From NCBI GenBank assembly GCA_027559495.1, contig JAMXSV010000018.1, positions 1,054,001 to 1,118,000 of the forward strand: a stretch of 64,000 nucleotides of DNA. Reading direction: 5' to 3'. Below the pieces are notes generated by a model. The model was not told the DNA's origin. It was given only the letters and a program-made list of their open reading frames with translations, and did no database searches. The stretch's first letter is position 1; each line of letters begins with the position of its first letter. The stretch is from Aurifilum marmelostoma. Taxonomy: Eukaryota > Ascomycota > Sordariomycetes > Diaporthales > Cryphonectriaceae. Positions 45,746 through 56,919 of the stretch are shown here, in pieces. The translations under genes and the position numbers were made by a program.

Positions 45746-46252
45746 CTAACCCCTGCCACCGTTGTAGTCTGCGCCACCGGATTTCCTCAGGACGGTGACA
45801 ATGTCGGCGTGCTTCAGCTCCCTCTTGTCGTCGGTGCGGATCTCCTTGCTGTAGTGCCGCAGGATCTTGGACTGCACCTCGCCCGCCTCGGTGGTGACAC
45901 GCGCCCGCCGCATCATGCCGGCCGAGGGCCCCATCCACGTCACCAGCAGGAACTTTGTGCGCGTGCTCTCCGAGTCGTTGGCGTACTCGACGCGCACGTA
46001 GGCGTACTGGATCTCGCCGTCGTCCAGCCCCGCCCGCGCCGCCACGATCGCGTTCTTGGGCGTCCCGTCTGCCTCCTGCTCCGTGTCGTCCCGGTCGTCG
46101 ACGAAGCACTTGTCCGTGCCTGTGCTTGTCAGGCTGAGCTTGTTGCCCTTGGCTGCTGTCACGATCATCCAGGTCGTCTCGTGCTTGTCGTTGCGGACGG
46201 CCTCGTAGGCCTCCTCAATGGCTCGTACCTCGGGGGAGCCGATGTTGGACAT
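45746..46252 (-). CDS. Coactosin-like ADF/cofilin-fold actin-binding protein
   Basis: Single exon of 168 residues, slightly longer than the usual 140-150 for coactosin. The ADF-homology fold is visible: IEEAYEAVRND at the N-terminal helix, TTWMIVTAA, YAYVRVEYANDSESTRTKFLLVTWMGP (central strands, with the WxGP turn common in coactosins) and AGMMRRARVTTEAGEVQSKIL leading to the long helix. Coactosins bind actin filaments and slow capping; in fungi they are small cytosolic proteins. A C-terminal Gly/Tyr-rich tail (ADYNGGRG) is short. Divergent from the BolA gene, sharing about 0.7 kb. Confidence 0.88.
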   Translation of the reverse strand: MSNIGSPEVRAIEEAYEAVRNDKHETTWMIVTAAKGNKLSLTSTGTDKCFVDDRDDTEQEADGTPKNAIVAARAGLDDGEIQYAYVRVEYANDSESTRTKFLLVTWMGPSAGMMRRARVTTEAGEVQSKILRHYSKEIRTDDKRELKHADIVTVLRKSGGADYNGGRG

Positions 46253-46983
46253 TTTGGCGCGGGTTTGGGGGAGGAGGAGGAATTGGCAGAGGCTTCTTGA
46301 TCGATTGGTTTCCAGTAAGGTTCAGACTATAATCATGGGTATAGGAGGTTTGTTTATTCTATACCAGACGGCAAAAGAAAGACAGAGGGGTGCTGGTGGA
46401 GGGAAAGGGGATATGGGTGAACCGGTAGTAAACGAAGCCCCTCTGTCCCCCAAGAAACGTGTCTGGACCCTGAACCCCCCTGTCACCGCTTGGGACTGCC
46501 TCTCATAGTACCTCATTACGCTAACTTGAACGAGCACTGAACCCCGCCAGATCATTCAAGACTCTTCTCCTCTACAGCCACCAGAATACAGTGACCATGA
46601 CCAAAACATACCAGAAAGGGGGGGAAAGGACGCTGAGATGTTCATGGTGACCTCTGAAGACCACGTCGCACGAAATTGTTCCAATTGGATAGAGGAAATT
46701 TATGAGGGACTGCATTTACACTGAAGTATCGCGTTGCCAGACAAAGCTAGTGCCACATTCGGCACCAGCCGGCGTGCTTAGTCAATAGCTCCTGCTTCTG
46801 CAGACCTGTGCCATGCATCGAGGCTCAGTTGGTCATATGTTCAGCACTTTCTCGACTCTTTCGCAGCACAAAACGAGGCATCTTGTTGAGCACACTCCTT
46901 TTCCCTGCCGGAACTGCCTTTATATCGCCAGAATCCTTATCCAGAACCCTCTGCGCCTACCTATACGCAAAAGCGCTTTCCCA
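46253..46983. other. Shared divergent promoter, coactosin and BolA genes
   Basis: About 0.7 kb with no separate gene. An in-frame ATG at 46813 could extend the BolA protein by 57 residues; see that entry. Confidence 0.45.
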
Positions 46984-47469
46984 ATGTCGATGCGTCAGTC
47001 CCTACAGACGCTGCGCTTTACTTCGAAGACGACACCATCCCTGCTATACACACGAACAATCGCAACAATGACACAGACCGGTGGTCCCGTCGAGCAGGTA
47101 ATTCGAGGAAAGGTCCGATGAGATCTCCCTTCCGCCCCACCAAAGCACAACCTGCTGACCAGCATCCGTAATACTTAGATCACCAACCACTTTGCCCCAT
47201 CACGCCTCGAGATCTACAACGACTCCCACCTGCACAAGCACCACAAGGCCATGGCCGGCAGCACCTCCGCAGAAACACACTTCCGCCTCGTCATAACGTC
47301 GGACGAGTTCCGTGGAAAGCCCCAGATCAGGAGACACCGTATGGTGAACGAGCTGTTAAGAGAGGACCTTGCGCGCGAGGGTGGCATACATGCGCTGCAA
47401 CTCAAGACTATGACACCTGAAGAGGATGCGAAGAACCCGCTACAACAGGGTGAAGGGTCCTCCAGCTAG
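46984..47469 (+). CDS. BolA-like protein, probably mitochondrial
   Basis: Two exons, 46984-47112 and 47179-47469 (139 residues). The N-terminal 30 residues are rich in Ser/Thr/Arg and lack acidic residues (MSMRQSLQTLRFTSKTT...TRTIATM), as in a mitochondrial presequence. The BolA fold follows: GPVEQVIRGKITNHFAPSRL, EIYNDSHLHKHH, ETHFRLVITSDEF, RRHRMVNELLREDL and GIHALQLKTMTPEE. Mitochondrial BolA proteins act with glutaredoxins in iron-sulfur cluster delivery; that role is inferred from family. The donor GTCCGA is weak; a better-looking donor 15 bases upstream (GTAATT at 47098) stays in frame but would remove VIRGK, part of the conserved VExxIRxKLT block. An upstream in-frame ATG at 46813 would add 57 residues. 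Confidence 0.85.
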
Positions 47470-47625
47470 AGGAAATCGTAGGGATTGCTTTCAACCATGG
47501 GACGAATGAAGGCTGGACTGAATGATTTCTAAAAGACGGCGCAACAATGATACCCCCTCTCCCTCACCTTTCGCCGCCACTATCTAGTTTCTATCGCTGA
47601 TGGAGGAGCCAAAGCGAACGAAACA

Positions 47626-50463
47626 TCAATAAATATCAACCAAGTATTTCTGGCCATCGAGCGTGAATGTATGGTGGTCACCTTGTGCCCTCCACAAATC
47701 CGCCACAAGTTCGAAAATATTCCCGTCTAACTTCAACAAATCTTCTACCTGGGTGTAGTCCCGGACATTTAGGAACCAATGCAGCAGCTCCAAGTAGCTC
47801 ACCGACTGAAAGAGTTTCCCATAGGAACCGAACCTTCCTCGGTCCAACACATGGAGGAAATGGTTTCTCATCCTAAACACTACTGGTACAACCGACGGTC
47901 CTGGCGGCTCCATCCCGGTCTTGTGATAGCGGAACATTCTTTCCATGTCATCCCACTCGGGAGATTCATCTTCCAGCTGAGGTCTGGCCAACCTACAGCG
48001 CCATATATTTGCAAACTTGACGTTTGCGGGCGACGACTCCTGACCACTCGGCAGCACAGACCCGCCGCCATGCCGAGAGCCCCATGGGACGTTCAGCCGG
48101 ATAGACGGTGGTGCACTATGGCGATCGGTCACACCCCGACTACAAGGGTCTTCCAGAAGCTCTTGCTCAAAACATTGCGAGATCCACCACGATAATTGAT
48201 CGCTGCAGGCGGCAAGGGCCCAGATGACTGGAAGTATATGCCAGAATCTAGGACCATGCAAGCCACGCTCCGACAGAAAATCATTCGTCGTGGCGGACAG
48301 ATGCGAGCAATCTCGATCGACTAACAACCAGCGTTTGTAAGGCACATCCAGATCGCCGTCGAGTATGTCTCGCAATCTTCGGACCCACCGTACAATACTC
48401 GCCTGTGGGCCGGAAAACGATACGTCGTCCAGCTCCATGACTGCGGGTCGAGATGGCATCGTCGGTATGATTGGAGGTGCATGGTCCGCATTCAATACTC
48501 CCTCATAAAAAAATAATTGTTGGACCACTTCCGATGAGCCGTGTTTGCAATTCAACCCCACATATCGACATGCTGCCACCAGACTGGTATGCAGTGCAAA
48601 AGGCCCGCTCTTGCTAAAAGATGGCTGTGCAGGGCTCTGGCTCGAAGCCCTTCGTGTATCATGTGACGCACCTCTCTCTGTTCTTAGCACTAGAAATATG
48701 GGTTTGTGGCGATCGGTTTGGAAAACGAAGAGATGATCCAGGTCCGGCTCGATAACCCGGTCAAGGCGCGTCCGAGACGCAAGACAGACGTCAAGCTTGG
48801 TGTCTCGAAGTCGGAAATAAAACGTGTCCCTTGACAAAGTGACCAAGGTGGGCATTTTGCGAAACGTGAGGACGCGCGACATCCGAAGCGCTCTCAGTGT
48901 CCCGGTGGAGGCGCAGATCGAAGCCGCGTCGTGCAACGATGAGCTTGTCCCTATGAGCGCAGGCACGAGATCAACGCGCCTGAATTTTCTCCAGTAGCCA
49001 CTTTCCATCTCCGTGTTCGCTGACAAGAAGATTTTCTCGTCATATAATAACACCGTGTCCGGTTTTACAAAGCCAGACCACGCCTCCACGGATTCCCATT
49101 GTGGAACCCATGATGGTCTCTCGGTGGATTCCCCATGACCACGGGCGAATTCAAGGAACCAAGGAGTCTTTTCGACCAGCAGCATATGCGCAAAGAACCC
49201 TATCCAGAGCTGCTTCTCTGATAAAGAATAGTCGACCTGCAGTTGCGCTCCGGGCTGGTCGTGGCGAATCAAGCCAAGGATACCAAATAACCTGTCCCTA
49301 GGATCTGTTGCTCGCGAGTTCCGCACGATAGATAACGCTTCGAGGGTATCTGTGACCTCTAGGAACTGCTGCGAGATCCCGTGAAGCCAGGGAATCACCA
49401 TCTCCTTATCAGAACTAGGCAAGATCCGCTCCCTGAGTAATGGCAAGGTGCGCGCGTCAACCACGAAGTCTGCGTAGCCGATCCGGATCACGGCCTGTGG
49501 TGCCAGCACAAGCTCCTGGATAATCCATACCCTCGTAAAATACCTCAATGCCATGATCTCCTGCATGCTCTTCCTGCATAGGGGCTGAAGGGGAGACGAG
49601 CTGAGCTCGTCTGCGTCCCAGGGGAGCTCATGCAGGCTGTGGCGGACGGGAAACCGACCTCCCTCAGCCTGGTGCTCCGCGTTCTCTGGCCCTAGATACA
49701 CCACGACTCTTGTGCACTTGGTGTATATGCTGCCCATCTTTAGCACCTGTTCGTTCCGTTCGGGGATGTCGGCCTGGTTGATGCACAGGGCGTCGATCCA
49801 GAGGAGCCGTATGCCTCTCCTGGGCCTTGCGAACCGGAGCAGTTCCCAGCAGTTCTTAGTATGTAGCGAGACATCCCAGTACGGGCCGAAGAACACCGGA
49901 TGACAAGGTGTCGAGTCCTCGTCTTCTCCTGCCCACGTATATGAAGTTGTCTCGTATTCCGGGCAGTTGTCGTCTTCGTACGTCTCTAGGTCCAGATGGA
50001 CTGGGTGGGAGGGATTACTGGTCGGCGTCAGGCAGGCCAAGCGGAACTGATTTGGCGCGAGTCTCTGGCCGTAAATGAGTGGCTTGGATGATGATGGCAG
50101 TGGGTCTGATTCGTCTTCGTTTGGAAAACTGTCCGTGGGTGTTTTCCTATCATTGGACGGTTGCGTATCGCTCGGCTGCGGGCTGGCTGCTGACGTCGAC
50201 GAATCTGGTCTGACGAATAGCACAGTTGGAGGCCATCGGAGGTTTAGATCTGCAGCCACTTCGTTTTCTTTATCTTTCTGCCCCTCAATCTCACGCCTGG
50301 ATGGCGTGTGCTGCTCTGGGACATCGCAAAGTTTCTTCAGGTCAGGCACAGCGTTACATGTCGTGCAGTGAGGCGTATTGTTGCTTCCGATGACCACCTT
50401 TGGGTTGGAGCATGACAGCTCGTGCCAGCGAGTTGGTATTGGCGTAGTCATGGTGACTTGCAA
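47626..50463 (-). CDS. HET-domain protein with cysteine-containing N-terminus
   Basis: Single exon of 945 residues. The N-terminus has three spaced cysteines (Cys18, Cys33, Cys36: C-x14-C-x2-C, with Cys46 nearby) that could bind metal, then a disordered Ser/Pro/Asp-rich segment to about 130. The HET domain occupies about 140-330: FRLACLTP, TTSYTWAGED, LLWIDALCINQADIPERNEQV, VVVYLGPE and FTRVWIIQELVLAP. The remaining 600 residues are unassigned, as in other HET proteins. It is divergently transcribed from the HeLo-like/ankyrin gene with about 0.9 kb between starts. The start at 50463 is the first ATG; a second ATG four codons in is equally possible. Only domain architecture, not activity, can be asserted. 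Confidence 0.9.
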   Translation of the reverse strand: MQVTMTTPIPTRWHELSCSNPKVVIGSNNTPHCTTCNAVPDLKKLCDVPEQHTPSRREIEGQKDKENEVAADLNLRWPPTVLFVRPDSSTSAASPQPSDTQPSNDRKTPTDSFPNEDESDPLPSSSKPLIYGQRLAPNQFRLACLTPTSNPSHPVHLDLETYEDDNCPEYETTSYTWAGEDEDSTPCHPVFFGPYWDVSLHTKNCWELLRFARPRRGIRLLWIDALCINQADIPERNEQVLKMGSIYTKCTRVVVYLGPENAEHQAEGGRFPVRHSLHELPWDADELSSSPLQPLCRKSMQEIMALRYFTRVWIIQELVLAPQAVIRIGYADFVVDARTLPLLRERILPSSDKEMVIPWLHGISQQFLEVTDTLEALSIVRNSRATDPRDRLFGILGLIRHDQPGAQLQVDYSLSEKQLWIGFFAHMLLVEKTPWFLEFARGHGESTERPSWVPQWESVEAWSGFVKPDTVLLYDEKIFLSANTEMESGYWRKFRRVDLVPALIGTSSSLHDAASICASTGTLRALRMSRVLTFRKMPTLVTLSRDTFYFRLRDTKLDVCLASRTRLDRVIEPDLDHLFVFQTDRHKPIFLVLRTERGASHDTRRASSQSPAQPSFSKSGPFALHTSLVAACRYVGLNCKHGSSEVVQQLFFYEGVLNADHAPPIIPTMPSRPAVMELDDVSFSGPQASIVRWVRRLRDILDGDLDVPYKRWLLVDRDCSHLSATTNDFLSERGLHGPRFWHILPVIWALAACSDQLSWWISQCFEQELLEDPCSRGVTDRHSAPPSIRLNVPWGSRHGGGSVLPSGQESSPANVKFANIWRCRLARPQLEDESPEWDDMERMFRYHKTGMEPPGPSVVPVVFRMRNHFLHVLDRGRFGSYGKLFQSVSYLELLHWFLNVRDYTQVEDLLKLDGNIFELVADLWRAQGDHHTFTLDGQKYLVDIY

Positions 50464-51398
50464 GCTAATGATTCTTGATTATCCTCCGACTCTAACCTGC
50501 TAAGCAAGTGCTTTCCGTGTGGTAGTGAGTGTAGGTTTGAGGCGGGGTTTTTACCGCCCGCATCCCAGCCCAAGGCGCTCCGTCCTCTTCAAGAGATTCA
50601 AAGTGGAATAACTCAACGAGGCACTGCAGGTGTAGCGCCGCATGAAATATTTGCCAAGTCTGCCGGGCCCACAATATTGATGTCCTCTGGTGGAGGGGGA
50701 GCGGTTCACGCAGATTGGCTGCTTATGTTTCATGTGGTGAGTGTGTGCAGTAGTAGATACTACTGTAACACACCGATACGGCCTTGCGCGGCCTTGCGCA
50801 GCCTCGTTTATTTCACATTTTGCGGTCCCCTTGCTGACCCTCCTGGAGTGTCCAAGACGATAGCCTCTTCTAAACGAGAAGAGTTCTTCAAAGGCTGACA
50901 CATCTGAGTGTGTCCAGGGCGGTCGCTCGACAACGAGAAAGACGATCGAGAGGGATGTGTTTATCACGCGGAGAACGAAGTAGTCTCGTGTCTGATTCCA
51001 GTAAACGGTGGGTAAAAATGGCTTCTTTTTATGTCAGCAACCGCACAAGCATGCTCTACACTGGGACGCTGCTAGCAATGGCAACCATTGGTTCAGAGGT
51101 AGCTGCAGAAGCGCCTGCAGATCATGGCTGAGCATGGGAAGCTACTACGCCCGACCATTTAACAACGCCGAGTGTGGCTGCATACTCAGCCACCCTATTG
51201 GTGACATCGCATTACATTGGGCATCAATACATGCATCTAGTCCTGCAGAACCAGCTTGTCCCCCACAAGTGAACGTGAGGCATATATGGCGCGAGGGAAC
51301 TCCTTCTTCCCCGCTGTGCAAGACATACACTATCTCTCATCCCTTCACCATTTGCGGCCCGCATTGTTTCGTGGACATCATTCCTTCTTGTTCAAGTG
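50464..51398. other. Divergent promoter between HET and HeLo-like/ankyrin genes
   Basis: About 0.9 kb, no supported gene. Short frames overlap both starts. The interval is a candidate bidirectional promoter. Confidence 0.45.
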
Positions 51399-54300
51399 AT
51401 GGCGGACCCACTATCCATTACTGCGTCTGTTGTAGGCGTGATCGGATTCGGGCTGCAGGTCTGCAATGGAGCCATTCAGTACCTCGGGGCCATCAAGGAG
51501 CGAGAGAAGGAGCTAGAGGGCGCCAGGCAAGAAGCACAGCTCATGAAGTACCTGCTCGAGCGGAGTGGAAACGCGCGTGCCCAAATCGATCAAGGCCATG
51601 GACAGTCCATCTCTTTCAGCGAGACATTCGAAAAAGCATGCAAGCCTCAGATCCAGGCCCTGGAAGTCCTGGTCACTAAACTAGCCACCGGCTCTCCATC
51701 ATCGACAGACCAGGGCAAAGCGGACAGGGCTAAATGGCAGGCGAGAAGATTTACGTACCCTTTCCATCGTGGAAGTGTCGACAAACTACAAGCCCAGCTG
51801 TCCCGTGTCAATGGGACACTGCAGACAGCGCTGCAAATTGTGGGAATGTGGGTGTCATGAGGTCCTTTCTCAACGGAGACTGGCATCCCAATTACTTGAG
51901 TACTTGACTAACAACTTGCTTGATGTATTGATAGAGATGTGTTGTCTGCCGTCGAGACGGCACTCTCTACCATCAATCTGACAGCACTACCACAAGTCCA
52001 CCAAGGGATCAAAGACCTCGGCACCTCGATCGGGGTTTCTGTCCAGACTGCAATATTTTCCAACTCGGCTCAGGTCTCGAAGACAGTTCTGGAGCAAGTC
52101 ACAATGCTGCGCGAGGACACCAACAGCAGGCATTGTCTTTGGACAAATGCGCAGGATGATGTAATCAGACGTTTTGACAACATGGAAGCCCTGCTCAGCA
52201 TGCTACTTTCCCCGGAAAGACGGGGTATTGATCGCTCGCTCGAGGACGGAAGCCGCTCGAAAGCACTTATCGACACGGTTGACCGCAATGCTAGCGGCGG
52301 CGAGGCGCACAGAGACCTTGTAGCCGGTCATGGACTCCACCAGAACCAACGCGATCGTGGGCAACTGCGAACATATCCCCTTGCTTGTATCTGTGCAAAG
52401 CGTCACTCCTTTCGCCGATCAAGCCTCCATGTGGGAGCATGGAGTGCCTACAGAGAGACCCGAGCCACCCAGCGCCACCTCCCTAAATGCCCATACTACG
52501 CACACCTCAACGACGACTCGGCTCGCACTTGGGCCGTCGAGTACAAAGGACTTGTGCGTCTCCTGCGGCGTGCATTCAGGGTCTCCTTTTCGTACACCTC
52601 GGGCGCAGGCTGCTTTAGTATCGGCCCAACACCACTCATGTGCTACCCCTGTATCGACAACCAGAGAGATCCTGCGTTTCGCATAGTTCATATGTTTTAT
52701 GAGTTCAGGATTTACAGATACAAAAACCAAGTTTCGGCGACTGACTCAGCGAAATTCCTAAAACTGTGCGTCAATGGGATTGTCAAGTTGTTCAGAGAGG
52801 GAAAGAGCTTACCTCAAAGTGTTGATGTCGATGGACGGTCGCTCTTGCACCACTTGGCACAATGCGCTGTAAGTTCCAGATTTTCTCAGAGTCGGTTTGT
52901 ATGGCTTGCACGCTGACAGTAATTGAATTGGTGCCGGGACAACGGTCAGACCGATACTTATTATGATTTATATTTGGAAGTCTTGCTTTCATCTGTCAAT
53001 GACTTGATCAACTGGGGTGTGCCGGCAGTGGACTGCGACATTTTCGGGAAGTAAGTTTGGTCCTCACTTCAGATTTGAACACATGAGCTAAACACTGTGA
53101 ATCATCACAGTACCCCGGCTTGGTATGTATGTTGTGATACATATCGAACTCGGTCTATCGTCCGAGATAGTTATCAAAGTTTGTCCGACGGAACCCTGGG
53201 AAGCTATACTATCTGCGAACGGCTTTACTCCGAGGACACTTCTCAGTGTCTAACGGTGCGCTCGAACCTAAATGTCATCAGTTTGAGGCCCAGTGACTTA
53301 TTTCTCGATGGACGTTGCTACTCACCATCTTTCGCTGAAGGTAGGTCTCCAAGAATGTAATCCTTCAAAATGGGTCATCAACAGCAACGACATTGACTAA
53401 CGCTTATATCACCTGGAAAGCTTTTGGATGTGGACCGTTGAGCCTTGCCATCATCGCTGGCGACTGTTCCAAGGTGGAAGAACTCTGCACCAGATTCCCA
53501 TCAACGCTATCTGAAGCCAACCTTCTTGGCCAAACGCCACTACATCTTGCATCTGGGCAACCCGCATGCCTAGAGAGCTTGCTGAAGCATCCTCAAGTAG
53601 TTGCATCGATCAATGCTATCGACGTGACCGGCTATACAGCTTTGGAATACGCCGCCTCCAAAAATTGTGACACACTGTCCAGGGAGGAGTGCACAGATTG
53701 CCTGAAGATGATTTTACAGGCCGATTGCATGATACCCCAGAGATATGAAGTCCTCTTTGAGTGGCTGTGTCAGGACTGTACGTGCGAACTACTCCAACAC
53801 ATCAAGGACCGCCGCGAAAGGCTCAGAACCCTTGCACGAGCAAACCTCACTTCGCTCGCGATCCACAGTCTTGGTCTCGACTCAAGCGACGTACTCGACT
53901 CTAAAGCACACCTTGTCGTAGAGATGCTTCATCGCCAAGGCGTGCGCATTCCAGAACCCCTAGGTATCGGATGTCAGAACGAATACGAAGCAGGACATTT
54001 ATCGCAATCGGTTTTCCACGTTCTCAACCAACGTGATCCTGATCACTGGACCTCACACTACGAACTCGCTTCATCTCTCGGCTTCCATGATTTTGATCAG
54101 CCCGATGAAAACGGCCGGACGCCGCTATGCATGATGTCTCTGTCTTCCTATCTATATAATGGACCCCTCCTGATGCCTGCGTATCAGCAATGCGACTGGC
54201 TGATCCAGCACGGTGCTAATCCTTGGTCCCAAGGCCCACTACCGGGCGCGACAGTTGCCCATTGTCTTTACCGATCACTGGCGCCTTGGTACACCGAAGA

Positions 54301-55045
54301 TTTGCGGGTGTGGAAACCCTCTCCTGATACGTATGACAATAGCATCAGACGCCTTACCCGTCATCTAGCTCAGTCTGATCCGCGGGATGCATGCTGTTGC
54401 AGATGCTCGCCTGGGGGATGCTCACCCCTCGTTTGGTTCCTACTGAAACTTTCGCAGGAACGAGATGAGGATTGGGTTATGATTTGGATCACAGATCCTG
54501 AAGACCTCGCAGAAGCGATCACCGAATTCATTGACAAGGCCAATCCCTACTGGACCCTGGACCAACTCAGGACTGCAATCCGGCTTTGGACTTTTCAGGC
54601 TCTGGAGCTTAGGCATACATGCAATCACGACCAGACCGAGCTACGAATTACGGAGCTCGATGACGAGGACATCAGCGAATTCCAAGAAGAGGACGCGTTC
54701 GTTCTGGGTCTTCTCGAAGAGCTGTTGACGGAGTTCGAATCAAAGCTTGACTTTGGGCAAGAAAACGATGTCGCCCGCCGCCACATCCCTTTCTGGAACG
54801 AAGTGTGGCTACCGCGAGTGAAAGAAGTGCGTGGCTCACTCGCCGCTGATCAGGTAGGGGACGATCAAAAGCGACAATCCGAGGAAATCGGTGTTTTCTG
54901 GCATGACACACCAGTCCAGATCGTCAATGGCGTCAACAATTGGCCCTCTGATATTGATGCATGGTCCATGTGGAAGACGTTCAAGTCGATCGATGACTGG
55001 GAATCGAGATTGGAGCTTATCATGTCCCAGGCATGTTCTAGATGA
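51399..55045 (+). CDS. HeLo-like N-terminal domain protein with ankyrin repeats, no NTPase
   Basis: Five exons: 51399-51847, 51935-52868, 52950-53050, 53111-53340 and 53385-55045 (1124 residues, all joints in frame). The N-terminus MADPLSITASVVGVIGFGLQV is the hallmark of the fungal HeLo-like/STAND N-terminal domain (about 1-150), followed by amphipathic helices to about 270. No P-loop or NACHT/NB-ARC motif is present. A middle module has C301-I-C303, then H331-x3-C335 in HLPKCPYYA, and an RGAGG-like SGAGCFSIGP stretch. Ankyrin-type repeats lie at about 580-700 (GPLSLAIIAGD, GQTPLHLAS, GYTALEYAAS) and again further on (ENGRTPLCMMS, WLIQHGANPW). The C-terminal 300 residues are unassigned. HeLo-like domains in other fungi insert in membranes or signal in cell death; the function here is inferred only. 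Intron 3 uses CGGTCAG as acceptor, the only choice that keeps frame. Confidence 0.82.
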
Positions 55046-55827
55046 CGACAATTTCTGGCTTGGTCTCACAATTTCTTTCTTGAAGCAATGTCCGCATACA
55101 ATTGAAACATACATAGACGCCACATAATGAACAGGAAGGACTTGCTTTGCCTTAAATGTTCACTTAGAGTTCACGTTTTCAGGATCGTAGCTGAAGATCA
55201 CAATGCCCACTTTATCTTTCGTATCAGCAGTCCCAGGCGTTCGCAATTCTCGCACAAAATACTTACAAGTTGTTGGTTGTTGCGATGAAGTAATCAATCG
55301 TTTTCTACTGGCTCGGAGCACCCAATCAATCTGGGGTCCTGGCTCAGCTCTGCCTTGAACGCATAATTAGCATCTTGAAACGATGGCTCAGTAAGCAGAA
55401 GTACAACCCTCACTCAGCCTCAACGCCACGGCGCACACTCAAACGCGGTCTCTTGCTCTTCGGCCCGGCTGTGTCGGGCCCTTCATTGGATGAAGTGCTC
55501 GTGGCCAAGATCATTTCGACCTGCATCCTCAGTCGCTCAGGGCTGTGACTTCTGGTTGTGGCCCGGGCTACAACATCACCTCAGACCAGGCCTACAGAGC
55601 AAAATTGCCACTTCTGGGCAACAGCGGCGAAAGGATTTATCATGGTGACCTTCTTGCAGCCTGGTCATTGTGAATGTTTCCATATTTAAAGAATGTACAT
55701 TCTCTTGCTTGCTTGTCTTACTGCACCGACCAGCATACACAAGACTTCATGAGCATCTCAGAACGACTTCAGACGTGCTACAGGTTTCCTTCCACTCTCT
55801 CTACCCAGGAACAATCAGGCCGTTATC
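55046..55827. other. Intergenic region upstream of the GH26-like gene
   Basis: About 0.8 kb with no gene seen. A TATTTAAA box at 55683-55690 lies about 140 bases before the GH26-like ATG and may serve as its TATA element. Confidence 0.45.
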
Positions 55828-56919
55828 ATGGCTATAAAGAATGCCTACCGTGTTTTGTTCGCAGCTCTCTTCGCTCTTGGCACCACAGCCTCGCCAGCGT
55901 ATGCTGAATACCGGAGCTCCAGTCGGGACAATGTCGTCAACAGCAGTGCAGTTTCGAACACGACCACAAGCAACCTTCTGCCTGGTCTACCCACGGATTG
56001 CATGATTTCGGCAAAGAACATCGCAATGGGTTTCCTCCCTGATGACGATAACAGCGCCGTGAGCATCAAATCAATCAACTCGGCGACTGGCAAAAAGGCG
56101 TGCTTTTTTGGCGACTATTCCAAGATCAACGATGCTTCCTATGATGGGTCCGACATCACCTCCAAAGCTGCTAACGCCGACGGTGCGATCATTGTTCCAT
56201 CCATCATGCCGGTGGGCGTGACTTGGGATCAAGTGACCACTGCCCTGGCGAAGCAGATCGGCAACGTCGTTGAGACCTTCACAAAGGATGGCCTGGTGGT
56301 GTACCTTCGCTTCGCCCACGAGATGAACTGCTATGCCAAACCGGGGTGTGCGTCGCCGGCATACCCAGGCGGCGAGGACTACGCTGGGTTCAAGAAGGCC
56401 TGGATCAATGTCGCCAATGTCTGCAAGGGCATCACGGGGTGTTACATGATGTGGTCGCCCAACCTGCAGGACGTCTCGTCCTTAAGCAACTGGTGGCCGG
56501 GCGCCGACTATGTTGACATCGTGGCTGTGGATCATTATCCCTCCATCAACTCCGACGTCAGTGCTGGGTTTAGCAGTGCATACGATGAATTTTACACCAC
56601 CGCTGTGAAGCCATACGGCAAGCCCTTTATGCTGGGAGAAACGGCGTATGGTGGCAGCATTGAGCTAAAGGACCAGTGGGTCAAGGCCATTGTAGACGGT
56701 GATTACAGCAAATACCCTCTCTACCAGGGCGCGATGTGGTTTGAGTGAGTTGTTACCCTTTCCATTCGCTCAGTTGCCATCATGACCAAGAAGTAGTCTC
56801 TTCATCAACTTCAACATTGTACTAACTTATATCACAGATATAACAAAGAGGCCGATTTCTATGTCGTATATGATCAGAGTCAAAGCGCCATAAAGACTTT
56901 TGACTCTTATTTCAACTAA
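55828..56919 (+). CDS. Secreted GH26-like glycoside hydrolase (possible beta-mannanase)
   Basis: Two exons, 55828-56744 and 56838-56919 (332 residues); the GTGAGT donor splits a Glu codon and the second exon adds YNKEADFYVVYDQS. A signal peptide (about 1-26, hydrophobic FAALFALGTTASPAYA) precedes a TIM-barrel domain. Predicted catalytic residues are Glu165 in LRFAHEMNC (acid/base, GH26-type HEMN) and Glu271 in MLGETAYGG (nucleophile). Other barrel signatures: MGFLPDDD, CFFGDYS, YMMWSPNLQD, WWPGADYVDIVAVDHYP and YQGAMWFE. The layout is that of GH26, whose fungal members mostly cleave beta-mannan; the substrate is not proven. The enzyme has no binding module. Confidence 0.82.

Noticed and set aside
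45474..46109. 211-codon minus-strand frame
   Set aside because: Alternative frame of the coactosin gene and its 3' region; Arg/Gly-rich shadow.
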